Shown piece after piece: positions 13,974 through 24,665 of a stretch of DNA of 24,665 bases. The stretch is from JALHMQ01 sp037441125. Lineage in GTDB: Bacteria; Pseudomonadota; Gammaproteobacteria; Burkholderiales; Burkholderiaceae_F. Below the pieces are notes generated by a model. That model did no database searches, had not been told where the DNA came from, and saw only the letters and a program-made list of their open reading frames with translations. Both the position numbers and the translations under genes were made by a program. The DNA lies in contig JBBIST010000048.1 of NCBI GenBank assembly GCA_037441125.1, positions 1 through 24,665 of the forward strand, in the 5' to 3' direction. Every line of letters begins with the position of its first letter. Positions within the stretch are counted from its first letter, which is position 1.

Positions 13974-14186
13974 ATGGAGTACTTGGTCGTTATCGAGCGC
14001 GGTCCCACGAGCTTTGGTGCCTATGTCCCGGACCTGCCCGTCTGTGTCGCCGTCGGCGAGACCCGGGAGGAGGTTGAGACTCTCATTCGCGAGGCGATCG
14101 AGTTCCACATTGAAGGCCTCCGCGCCGGCGGTGAGCCTGTTCCCGCCCCAAGTTCCACGAGCCAGCTCGTGAGCGTTGACGCCTGA
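13974..14186 (+). CDS. hicB: HicB-family antitoxin (module 2)
   Basis: Antitoxin of 70 residues with the HicB pattern: YLVVIERGPTSFGAYVPDLP, then CVAVGETREEVETLIREAIEFHIEGLR. It should neutralise the HicA encoded immediately upstream. The order hicA then hicB is the classic one and the reverse of module 1. The ATG at 13974 is chosen on length. A GTG at 13962, overlapping the hicA stop, would add four residues and give translational coupling. It is a short HicB without the DNA-binding extension. It is the last gene of the accessory island, convergent with hpnE. Confidence 0.85.
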   Translation: MEYLVVIERGPTSFGAYVPDLPVCVAVGETREEVETLIREAIEFHIEGLRAGGEPVPAPSSTSQLVSVDA

Positions 14187-14308
14187 GGAAAGTCTGCCGT
14201 CGTGGAATCTGGAACGCCGGCGACGGGTCGTTCGCACTCATCGGTGCCGGGCGCTCCCAGCCCGTGGCGATGCCGGGTTCTGAACGCTGCTCGACCGACG
14301 CGCGCCGA
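14187..14308. other. Right edge of the accessory island
   Basis: The 122 bp between the convergent hicB and hpnE stops show no GTTRRRY/RYYYAAC pair, so no attC closes the last cassette. A short CGGGC/GCCCG stem (14248-14264) without a T-run is the only terminator-like element. GC content rises again here toward the chromosomal level. Confidence 0.45.
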
Positions 14309-15646
14309 TCAGCCGAGCTTTTCCATCAAGCCCCGGCCCGCCGCATAGCCACTACGCACCGACCCTTCGATCGTCGACGGATACGCGCCGTCCGCCGAGT
14401 CGGCGGCGAGGAAGAGCCCTTCGGCCAGGGCGGCGGGCGGGCGCTGCAGGCTGGGGTGCGGGACGATCGTCGCGCGCTTTTCTTCGATCACGCGCGCGGC
14501 AATCGGCGCGGGCAGAGACAGCGCGCTGCCGAGCTGCGTTGCGACCGCGCGCGCTAGAGCGGCGTGATCGAGCGCTTCGTGCGGCCCGGCGGCGCTGACG
14601 ACGACGCTGAGCACGCCGGCGCAGCGCGCGTCGAGCGCGCCACGGTCGAACACCCATTGGCCGAACTCGGCGCGTGCCGGATTCTCCAGCAGCGCCGTCG
14701 CGACCGCGGGCAGTTGGACCGGCGTGCCGTAGCGCAGGTAGACGGTGGCGATCGGCGCCGGACCGATCTGCCGCAGGCAGTCGATGGCGGGGGCAAACGC
14801 GGGTTCGCCGGCGCTTTCGAGTAACGGTGCCGCACGCCATGGCGGCAGCGCCAGCACGACGGCTTCGACGTCGTACGCCTGCCCGCGGTCGCATAGCGCC
14901 CAGCCCTGCGGCCGGCGGGTCAGTTGTTCGATCGCGCAGCGCAGCCGAAGGTCTACTGCACCGGCGGCGAGCGCGCGCTCGGCGGCGTCGGGCAGCAGGG
15001 CCGACAGGTCGGCGCGCGGCAGCAGCAGGTCGGAAGCGGCGCGATCGGCGCCGAGGCTGTCGCGCAGCACGGTCAGGAAGACGGCGGCGGAAGCCTGTTC
15101 GAGCCGCACGTTGAGGGCAGCGACACACAGCGGCTGCCAGATGCGCTCGATCACGACCGCGGGCACGCCTTTCATCAGTCCGATCGCCGCGTGATCGCGC
15201 GCCGGCGCCCAGCCGCTGCGCCGCCAGCGATCGACGGCGCGCGCCATTGCCAGGCGCTCGCTCCAGTGCAGTCCGCGCGCGCAGAGCAGGGCGCCGGCCA
15301 GGTGCAGCGGCGCCGGCAGGCGCGCGGCCTGCAACGCGAAGCCGTCCGGATAACGCAGCGTGAACGGCAGCCGCAGGAAGGCCGCCTGCGGATCGACGCC
15401 GACACGGCGCATCAGCGCCAGCGTGTCGCGATAGGCGCCGATCAGCAGGTGCTGGCCGTTGTCGAGCGGATAGCGGCGATCGCCGAGTTCGAGCTCGACG
15501 CGGCGCGCGCGGCCGCCGAGCTGGGGCGCGGCTTCGAACAGCGTCACCGCGCAGCCGGCATCGGCCAGCGTCAGCGCGGCAGCGATGCCCGACCAGCCGC
15601 CGCCGACCACCGCGACCCGACGCGCGGCCGCCGCGGCGTTGCTCAC
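14309..15646 (-). CDS. hpnE: Hydroxysqualene dehydroxylase HpnE
   Basis: FAD-dependent enzyme that reduces hydroxysqualene to squalene, the last step of the three-gene bacterial squalene route. The protein has 445 residues. The N-terminal Rossmann motif is VAVVGGGWSGIAAALTLADAG, followed by LFEAAPQLGGRAR, and the C-terminal FAD motif includes GLFLAADSADGAYPSTIEGSVRSG. The family signature DNGQHLLIGAY is near residue 60. The GTG start at 15646 overlaps the hpnD stop in GTGA, giving translational coupling. It belongs to the phytoene desaturase/amine oxidase superfamily, but the neighbours hpnC and hpnD settle the assignment. Its 3' end faces the accessory island. Confidence 0.93.
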   Translation of the reverse strand: MSNAAAAARRVAVVGGGWSGIAAALTLADAGCAVTLFEAAPQLGGRARRVELELGDRRYPLDNGQHLLIGAYRDTLALMRRVGVDPQAAFLRLPFTLRYPDGFALQAARLPAPLHLAGALLCARGLHWSERLAMARAVDRWRRSGWAPARDHAAIGLMKGVPAVVIERIWQPLCVAALNVRLEQASAAVFLTVLRDSLGADRAASDLLLPRADLSALLPDAAERALAAGAVDLRLRCAIEQLTRRPQGWALCDRGQAYDVEAVVLALPPWRAAPLLESAGEPAFAPAIDCLRQIGPAPIATVYLRYGTPVQLPAVATALLENPARAEFGQWVFDRGALDARCAGVLSVVVSAAGPHEALDHAALARAVATQLGSALSLPAPIAARVIEEKRATIVPHPSLQRPPAALAEGLFLAADSADGAYPSTIEGSVRSGYAAGRGLMEKLG

Positions 15647-16509
15647 GGCGCGGGCGCGCGCAGCAGGCGCGCCGGCGGGCCGAAGGTCCAGGTGCGCCAG
15701 GCGATCCACAGCTTGCGCAGCGGCGTGAGCGCGATGCGCTGGTGCAGGACGCGGAAGTTCTCGCGTTCGATCTCTTCGAGCAGGGTCAGGTAGATCGCGC
15801 CCATGACGAGGCCGGCGCGCTGCGCCCGGCGGTCGGCCTCGGGCAGGCTCGCCAGCGCGGCGCGGTAGGCGGCGCGCGCGCGCTCGGCCTGATGGCGCAT
15901 CACGACCTCGAAGCCGTCGACGTAGCGGCCGGCGAGCAGGTCGGCGACGCGCACCCCGGCGGCCTGCAGTTCGTCGAGCGGCAGGTACAGCCGGCCGCGG
16001 CGCGCATCTTCGCCGACGTCGCGCACGATGTTGACCAGTTGCAGCGCCAGGCCGAGCTGGCGCGCGTACTCGTAGGTGCGCTCGTCGCTGGCGCCGAAGA
16101 TGCCGGCCGACAGTTCGCCGACCACACCGGCCACCAGATGGCAGTATTGGCGCAGGTTGGCGAAGTCGAGGTAGCGGTTCTGGCGCAGGTCCATCTGCAT
16201 GCCGTCGACCACCAGCAGCAGCCGCTCGCGCGAGATCGCGAACTCGGCCAGATGCGGCGCCAGCGCGCGCGTGACCGGGTGCTGCGGATCGCCGGCGTAC
16301 ATGCGCCCGATCTCGGCCCGCCACCAGTCGAGGCTCGCCTGCGCGGTAGCCGGATCGTGGACCTCGTCGACCACGTCGTCGACCTCGCGGCAGAACGCGT
16401 ACAAGGCGGTGATCGCGCGCCGGCGCGCTGGAGGCAGGAACAGGAAGCTGTAGTAGAAGCTCGAGCCGCTGCCGGCGGCCTTGTTCTGGCAGTACTCGTC
16501 GGCGGTCAT
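15643..16509 (-). CDS. hpnD: Presqualene diphosphate synthase HpnD
   Basis: Condenses two farnesyl diphosphates to presqualene diphosphate at the membrane interface. The 288-residue protein starts MTADEYCQNKAAGSGSSFYY, the usual HpnD N-terminus. The two magnesium-binding aspartate motifs are DDVVD at residues 44-48 and DVGED at 164-168, and RRGRLYLP follows the second. The ATG at 16509 matches the family start. A GTG six bases upstream (16515) is possible. It lies 12 bp after hpnC and overlaps hpnE by four bases, so the three genes form an operon on the minus strand. Phytoene synthase is the main alternative in this superfamily and is made unlikely by the neighbours. Confidence 0.94.
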   Translation of the reverse strand: MTADEYCQNKAAGSGSSFYYSFLFLPPARRRAITALYAFCREVDDVVDEVHDPATAQASLDWWRAEIGRMYAGDPQHPVTRALAPHLAEFAISRERLLLVVDGMQMDLRQNRYLDFANLRQYCHLVAGVVGELSAGIFGASDERTYEYARQLGLALQLVNIVRDVGEDARRGRLYLPLDELQAAGVRVADLLAGRYVDGFEVVMRHQAERARAAYRAALASLPEADRRAQRAGLVMGAIYLTLLEEIERENFRVLHQRIALTPLRKLWIAWRTWTFGPPARLLRAPAP

Positions 16510-16521
16510 CGGCACGGGCGG

Positions 16522-17322
16522 CTACATGCGCAAGGCGCGCGCGGTCATCAGCGCCCAGTCGCCGCGGCCGAGCACCGGGCGGCGGGCGAAGACGTCGCCG
16601 GCGACGGCGTCGATGCGCTCGGCGATGCGCAGTCCGCCCTGCACGACCAGACGCAGCTCCCAGCCGATGCGGCCGCCGAGGGCACGCGCCAGCGGGGCGC
16701 CGGACAGTAGCATCGCCCGCGCGCGCTGCACCTGCGCCGCGAGCAGCGCCGCCCAGCGCGCGTCGGCGAGCCGCGCGCCGATCTGCGCCTCGTCGACGCC
16801 GTGCGCGTGTAGTTCGGACAGCGGCAGATAGACGCGGCCTTTGTCCCAGTCGAGGGCGATGTCCTGCCAGAAGTTGACGAGCTGCAGCGCCGTGCAGATC
16901 GCGTCCGACCATTGGCACAGCGGCGCCTCGTCGCGCCGGTACAGCGCCAGCAGCAGGCGGCCGATCGGGTTGGCCGAGCGCCGGCAGTAGTCGAGCAGCG
17001 CCTCGTAGTCGGCGTAGCGGCGCACGTTCACGTCCTGCGCGAAGGCCGACAGCAGGTCGCGCAGCAGCGCAATCGGCAGGTCGTGGCGCTCGACGGCGTC
17101 GGCCAGTTGCGGCCAGTCGCTTGGCCGGCCGGCCTCGATCAGGTCGAGCTGGCGCCCAAGTTCGGCGAGCTGCGCCAGCCGCTCGGCCGCGGCTGCGTCA
17201 CCCTCGTCGGCGATGTCGTCGGCGCAGCGGGCGAAGCGGTAGATCGCCTGCACCGGCGCACGCAGCGGCGCCGGCAGCAGCAGCGACGCGACCGGAAAGT
17301 TCTCGTAGTGCTCGACCCCCAT
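16522..17322 (-). CDS. hpnC: Hydroxysqualene synthase HpnC
   Basis: Converts presqualene diphosphate to hydroxysqualene. The 266-residue protein begins MGVEHYENFPVASLLLP, which is the HpnC signature. The first aspartate motif is DDIAD at residues 35-39 and the second is DIALD at 154-158, followed by KGRVYLP. It is the first gene of hpnC-hpnD-hpnE. The upstream space of 140 bp is shared with the divergent tRNA-Leu gene. The product squalene would feed hopanoid or other polycyclic triterpenoid synthesis, but no squalene-hopene cyclase is in the window. Confidence 0.94.
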   Translation of the reverse strand: MGVEHYENFPVASLLLPAPLRAPVQAIYRFARCADDIADEGDAAAAERLAQLAELGRQLDLIEAGRPSDWPQLADAVERHDLPIALLRDLLSAFAQDVNVRRYADYEALLDYCRRSANPIGRLLLALYRRDEAPLCQWSDAICTALQLVNFWQDIALDWDKGRVYLPLSELHAHGVDEAQIGARLADARWAALLAAQVQRARAMLLSGAPLARALGGRIGWELRLVVQGGLRIAERIDAVAGDVFARRPVLGRGDWALMTARALRM

Positions 17323-17387
17323 GCGGCGAAGCTATCACGCGGCCGCCGGCGCCGGCCGCGCGCCGCGGGCACGGGGATGCCTGTGAG

Positions 17388-17393
17388 TAGAAT
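17388..17393 (+). promoter_or_regulatory. Possible -10 box of the tRNA-Leu gene
   Basis: TAGAAT lies about 70 bp before the mature tRNA 5' end, in the space shared with the divergent hpnC gene. No clear -35 box is seen. The same hexamer precedes tsaB and hicB. Confidence 0.35.
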
Positions 17394-17462
17394 GCGCGCC
17401 GATTCGGTGCGTGTCGGTTCGCTGCGGCTTGCGTGCGGCGCGGGCCCGCCGCCGATCGCGTC

Positions 17463-17549
17463 GCGAAGGTGGCGAAATTGGTAGACGCACCAGGTTTAGG
17501 TCCTGACGCCTTCACCGGCGTGGGGGTTCGAGTCCCCCCCTTCGCACCA
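17463..17549 (+). tRNA. tRNA-Leu (anticodon UAG)
   Basis: An 87-nt class II tRNA with an encoded CCA end. The acceptor stem GCGAAGG pairs with CCTTCGC (17539-17545), followed by ACCA. The D-loop region GGCGAAATTGGTAGACGC is typical of leucine tRNAs. The anticodon arm CCAGG-TTTAGGT-CCTG carries TAG. A long variable arm precedes the T-arm GGGGGTTCGAGTCCCCC. It decodes CUN-type leucine codons. It lies just upstream of tig, as in many betaproteobacteria. Confidence 0.96.
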
Positions 17550-17618
17550 GGCAGTCTCCCGCAATCCATTGACCGGTGTTGATCCGGCGCCCGGCGGCCG
17601 GCAGCGCCTCAGGAAACC

Positions 17619-18926
17619 ATGCAAGTCAACGTGCAGACACTCGGCGCCCTCGAACGCCGCATCGACCTCAGCGTTCCCGCCAGCGAGATCGACAAGGAAG
17701 TCACCGCCCGCCTGGCGCGGCTCGCGCGCACCGTGCGCATGCCGGGGTTCCGCCAGGGCAAGGTGCCGATGAAAATGGTCGCGGCGACCTACGGTGCGCA
17801 GATCCAGGCCGAGGTCCTGAACGACAAGATCGGCGCCGCCTTCAAGGACGCGGTGACCGGCAGCAAGCTGCGCGTGGCAGGCGCGCCGCGCCTCGAGCCG
17901 CGCACGGTGGCCGACAGCAAGGACCTGGAGTTCTCGGCCACCTTCGAGGTGTTTCCTGAGGTTCGCATCGGCGATCTGGCCGGCAGCGAGGTCAAGCGTG
18001 CGGTGTGCGCGGTCGGCGAGGCCGAGATCGACCGCACGATCGAGATCATGCGCCGGCAACGCGCTACCTACGAGCCGGTGTCAAGGCCGGCCGCAGACCA
18101 AGACCGCGTCACGGTGGACTTCGCCGGCTCGGTCGATGGCAAGCGCTTCGACGGCGGCACCGGCAGCGACTTTCCGTTCGTTCTCGGCCAGGGGCGGATG
18201 CTGGCCGAGTTCGAGGGCGCGGTGCGCGGCATGACGGTCGGCGAAAGCAAGACCTTCGCGCTGACCTTCCCGGCCGACTATCGCGCGACCGAACTGGCCG
18301 GCAAGCTCGCCAGCTTCGAGATCACCCTGAAGAAGATCGAGCAGCCGAACCTGCCCGCGGTCGATGCCGAGTTCGCGCGCTCGCTCGGCGTGGCCGACGG
18401 CGACCTGGCCAAGATGCGCGCCGAGATCGGCGCCAATCTGCAGCGCGAGGTCAGTGGACGGCTGAAGGCGCGCACCAAGGAAAGCGCGTTTGCGGCGCTG
18501 CTGGCGGTGACCCGCTTCGAACTGCCGAAGTCGCTGGTGCAGGAGGAAGCCCGGCGTCTGATGGAAGCGGCGCGCGAAGATCTCGTCCGCCGCGGCCTCA
18601 ACGCCCAGGAGTCGCCGCTGCCGGCCGAGGTCTTCGCCGCCCAGGCGGAACGACGCGTGCGCATGGGCCTGCTGTTCGCCGAACTGGTGCGCGGCGAGGG
18701 CCTGGGCGCGCAGCAGCAGCAGATCCGCAAGGCGATCGAGGATCTGGCGCAAAGCTACGAGCGCCCGGCCGAGGTGATCCAGTGGTACCTGAGCGACCGC
18801 GAGCGGGTGGCGACGGTCGAATCGGCGGTGACCGAAGACAACATCGTCGACTGGGTGCTGGCGCGCGCGCGCTCGGTGGAAGAGCCGGTGGCCTTCGACG
18901 AGCTGATGGGCAACAAGGCCGCTTGA
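17619..18926 (+). CDS. tig: Trigger factor (ribosome-associated chaperone, peptidyl-prolyl isomerase)
   Basis: Binds the ribosome exit tunnel and shields nascent chains. The 435-residue length is normal for the family. The N-terminal ribosome-binding domain contains PGFRQGKVPMKMV (residues about 45-57). The FKBP-type isomerase domain follows from about 150 to 240, with DRVTVDFAGSVDGKRFDGG and FEGAVRGMTVGESKTF. The C-terminal helical chaperone arms fill the rest, including the family phrase ELPKSLVQEEARRL. The ATG at 17619 is preceded by AGGA. It heads the cluster tig-clpP-clpX-lon, with 35 bp to clpP. Confidence 0.97.
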   Translation: MQVNVQTLGALERRIDLSVPASEIDKEVTARLARLARTVRMPGFRQGKVPMKMVAATYGAQIQAEVLNDKIGAAFKDAVTGSKLRVAGAPRLEPRTVADSKDLEFSATFEVFPEVRIGDLAGSEVKRAVCAVGEAEIDRTIEIMRRQRATYEPVSRPAADQDRVTVDFAGSVDGKRFDGGTGSDFPFVLGQGRMLAEFEGAVRGMTVGESKTFALTFPADYRATELAGKLASFEITLKKIEQPNLPAVDAEFARSLGVADGDLAKMRAEIGANLQREVSGRLKARTKESAFAALLAVTRFELPKSLVQEEARRLMEAAREDLVRRGLNAQESPLPAEVFAAQAERRVRMGLLFAELVRGEGLGAQQQQIRKAIEDLAQSYERPAEVIQWYLSDRERVATVESAVTEDNIVDWVLARARSVEEPVAFDELMGNKAA

Positions 18927-18961
18927 GAAGGCGCGGCAGCAGTCAACTCGGGGAACGTCGC

Positions 18962-19591
<630 letters not shown>

Positions 19592-19650
19592 TCCAGGTCG
19601 GCCCGGAGCGCCGCGGGCACCGGTTCGGCGGCACAGCGACCATCGCATCC

Positions 19651-20910
<1,260 letters not shown>

Positions 20911-20918
20911 ACGGGCCG

Positions 20919-20930
20919 CCGCCCGGGCGG
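20919..20930. other. 12-bp GC palindrome after clpX
   Basis: CCGCCCGGGCGG is a perfect palindrome starting 8 bp after the clpX stop. As a hairpin it would have almost no loop, so an outer CCGCC-GCCCG-GGCGG fold (20916-20930) is more likely. No T-run follows. It may act as a weak terminator or attenuation point between clpX and lon. Confidence 0.3.
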
Positions 20931-20982
20931 TCGAAGCCCCTGTCGGCGCAGCGGCCTGACCGGCCCCATCCGGGGCGCGTGA

Positions 20983-20988
20983 TACAGT
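20983..20988 (+). promoter_or_regulatory. Possible -10 box of lon
   Basis: TACAGT lies in GATACAGTGAATTT about 120 bp before the lon start, in the only AT-rich patch of the clpX-lon gap. This suggests that lon has its own promoter. No convincing -35 box is seen. Confidence 0.35.
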
Positions 20989-21105
20989 GAATTTGCCTTG
21001 GCCGGCGACGGTGCTTCGCCGGCATCCCTCGCGCGCCAGTCGGCGCGGCCTTGCGCTTGCGCCGGACGCCCGCACTTAGCGGGTGAACTTCCGCCAGGAC
21101 TCGAC

Positions 21106-23520
<2,415 letters not shown>

Positions 23521-23556
23521 CGGCAGACACGGGTAGGGCGCAGCGCGCCTGAGGGG

Positions 23557-23572
23557 CCGTCGGTGTCGACGG
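23557..23572 (+). terminator. Hairpin after lon, possible terminator
   Basis: CCGTCG and CGACGG form a 6-bp stem around a GTGT loop, 36 bp after the lon stop, followed by ATGCTTCTTG, which has only a loose T-rich tail. It may be a weak intrinsic terminator. The rest of the 224-bp gap to the next ORF shows nothing recognisable. Confidence 0.35.
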
Positions 23573-23744
23573 ATGCTTCTTGTCGGGTCGGCGTCCGTGC
23601 CGGCCCGGCTGCAACCCCTGCCGATCTCCGGTCGGTGCGGGTTTGTCGCGACGCAACGATCTTCACCTGTCATCGTGGCGTCACAACCATCCGGGGCACC
23701 GGATGGAACAATCTGCATCCGAGCTGTAGCGCGCACGAGTCGTT

Positions 23745-24062
23745 ATGAACGCGATCAAGAAGGTCCGCCGGCACATCGAGGGCAACCCTCAGTCGGAGGC
23801 GGCCCGAGTCCTCGCGAAGCTGACCGCCTGTCTGGCAGACGAGCGGGACTTTCCGCTGGCCGAGCTCTACGGGCTTGATCTCGATTCGTTCGAACTTGCG
23901 CTCGAACTGATGCGCGACTGGCGGCTCGACCGCTATTACGCGGCACGCCTGCGGCTGCTCGACCTGATCCTGGTCGACGTGATGCCACAGGTCGCTGACG
24001 GCGAAGCCGTCGCTGCCGCGGCCGGTGTGTCTGGACGCGCGCCGACACAGGGTCCGGCCTGA
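23745..24062 (+). CDS. Conserved-looking hypothetical protein
   Basis: A 105-residue protein I do not recognise. It starts with a basic segment (MNAIKKVRRHIEGNP), then a helix-rich body. The middle, LYGLDLDSFELALELMRDWR, is followed by LDRYYAARLRLLDLILVDVM, and it looks amphipathic and compact. The last 20 residues are Ala/Gly-rich and probably disordered. There is no signal peptide, membrane segment or metal motif. Codon use has the strong G/C third-position bias of the chromosome, supporting a real native gene. It lies 224 bp downstream of lon on the same strand, with no strong ribosome binding site in front of the ATG. Confidence 0.65.
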   Translation: MNAIKKVRRHIEGNPQSEAARVLAKLTACLADERDFPLAELYGLDLDSFELALELMRDWRLDRYYAARLRLLDLILVDVMPQVADGEAVAAAAGVSGRAPTQGPA

Positions 24063-24185
24063 CTTCGGAAGCGTGCCTGCATCCGTGCGCAGGCTGCGCC
24101 AGCGCGCGGGTGTGCCGGCGAAACGCGCGGCCGCCGGCGGTGTCTGTGGTGCTTCGACCTCGGCGTTCCGGTTGCCGAGCTCTGC

Positions 24186-24590
24186 ATGGATCGCTGCGCC
24201 AACCCTCAGATCATGCCCCGCGACGCCGCCGCGCCGACTGACGGCCAACTCCTGCTGCGCCTGAGCCCGGGCCCGCTCGGGCCGCGGTTCCGAGTTCGCG
24301 GCCTGCGTGGCAACCAGGCCCTGGCGGACTGGCTCTGCGCGCATACGCCGCTGCCGCGTGGCGCGCGGCTGCTGGCTGGAGCCGAGACTGGAGTCGTCCG
24401 ATTCGACCTGAGTCGTTGCGCCGGCACGGATCAGAGCCAGTTCGAGCCGATCCTGGCCGCGGCGTTGGACGCCTATGGCGTTCGCGCCGCAAGGCCATCG
24501 GGCGCGCTGGGATACCCGATCAGCGCCCCGTCACTCATTAGCACGTTGTCGCCAGCCCGCAAAGTCGCCGACATGCGGAGGCGTAGTTGA
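24186..24590 (+). CDS. Hypothetical protein, uncertain
   Basis: An open frame of 134 residues with no family I recognise. Third codon positions are strongly G/C through most of the frame, which supports coding, though the last 30 or so codons are less biased. The centre contains RLSPGPLGPRFRVRGLRGNQ and LAGAETGVVRFDLSRCAG, which could be a small alpha/beta fold. An ATG at 24213 (MPRDAAAPTDG) is an alternative start and no ribosome binding site decides. The first residues up to that ATG look non-conserved. Nothing is seen in the 75 bp after it, and the 123 bp before it contain only a GCCTGC/GCAGGC stem at 24075-24094. Confidence 0.4.
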   Translation: MDRCANPQIMPRDAAAPTDGQLLLRLSPGPLGPRFRVRGLRGNQALADWLCAHTPLPRGARLLAGAETGVVRFDLSRCAGTDQSQFEPILAAALDAYGVRAARPSGALGYPISAPSLISTLSPARKVADMRRRS

Positions 24591-24665
24591 CGGTCATGCT
24601 GAGGTAGCTCGATGCGCTCCTGGCGTTGCAAGCGCGTCTCACGGCCCCTTGCCTCCTTGCTTCTC

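Larger units (their letters stand above)
12564..14186 (+). mobile_element. Integron gene-cassette array without integrase (CALIN-like)
   Basis: Three cargo units on the plus strand lie between radA and hpnE. Unit 1 (12564-13050) is a zinc-ribbon ORF ending in a full attC site. Unit 2 (13051-13593) is hicB-hicA ending in a collapsed core pair. Unit 3 (from 13594) is a fused hicA plus hicB with no recognisable right attC. Start codons follow the core sites by 9-10 nt in units 1 and 3, and the unit 1 stop codon lies inside the attC R'' box. These are hallmarks of integron cassettes. No intI gene is present in this window. Confidence 0.7.

Noticed and set aside
14309..16918. Single 869-codon minus-strand frame covering hpnE and upstream
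   Set aside because: Only the part from 15646 down reads as HpnE. The upstream part is an out-of-frame shadow of hpnD and hpnC that stays open because of high GC content.
20964..20969. Sigma-32 heat-shock promoter in front of lon (CCCCAT)
   Set aside because: The -10-like CCCCAT is there, but no CTTGAA-type -35 box lies at an acceptable distance. The nearest similar sequence is about 26 bp away.
23670..24344. 224-codon minus-strand frame after lon
   Set aside because: It is antisense to the 105-residue ORF, with shadow-like composition and no motifs.

Overview
The window looks like a chromosome segment of a high-GC betaproteobacterium, probably Burkholderiales or a close relative. This rests on gene order: mfd divergent from ispD-ispF, an OmpR/EnvZ pair of the RisA/RisS kind beside ispF, tsaB-rimI-UDG-alr-radA, hpnCDE, and tRNA-Leu followed by tig-clpP-clpX-lon. 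No rRNA or other taxonomic marker is present, so placement is by inference only.

Layout. 1-2839 (minus): most of mfd, whose C-terminus lies off the left edge. 2937-4149 (plus): ispD and ispF of the MEP isoprenoid pathway. 4257-6333 (minus): a response regulator and sensor kinase pair of the OmpR/EnvZ type. 6525-6935 (plus): a secreted protein with LTPEQR repeats. 7042-11604 (plus): tsaB, rimI, a family-4 uracil-DNA glycosylase, alr and radA, closely packed. 11791-14186 (plus): an accessory island, visibly less GC-rich than its flanks. 14309-17322 (minus): hpnE, hpnD and hpnC, which make squalene. 17463-23520 (plus): tRNA-Leu(UAG), then the protein quality-control cluster tig, clpP, clpX, lon. 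23745-24590 (plus): two small unrecognised ORFs.

The most interesting part is the island between radA and hpnE. It has the anatomy of a small integron gene-cassette array without an integrase (a CALIN-like relic). A complete 67-bp attC site (12990-13056) has matching R''/R' and L''/L' boxes, one unpaired base in L'', and equal 5-nt spacers. A GTTAGGC core preceded by an attI-like AAAACAA lies at 12551-12569. A collapsed core pair, GCCTAACAAGGTTAGGC, lies at 13583-13599. The cargo, all on the plus strand, is a zinc-ribbon small protein, a hicB-hicA toxin-antitoxin pair with its own promoter-like region, and a second pair in the opposite order (hicA-hicB). The second hicA is fused in frame to an unrelated N-terminal segment that starts just after the core site. 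A GNAT acetyltransferase (11791-12252) precedes the array and may belong to the same accessory block.

Functional links: ispD/ispF supply isoprenoid precursors that the hpnCDE products consume after farnesyl diphosphate synthesis. Tig, ClpXP and Lon fold or degrade proteins. ClpXP and Lon are also the proteases that generally degrade type II antitoxins, which makes the nearby HicBA modules of some interest, although nothing in the sequence links them directly.
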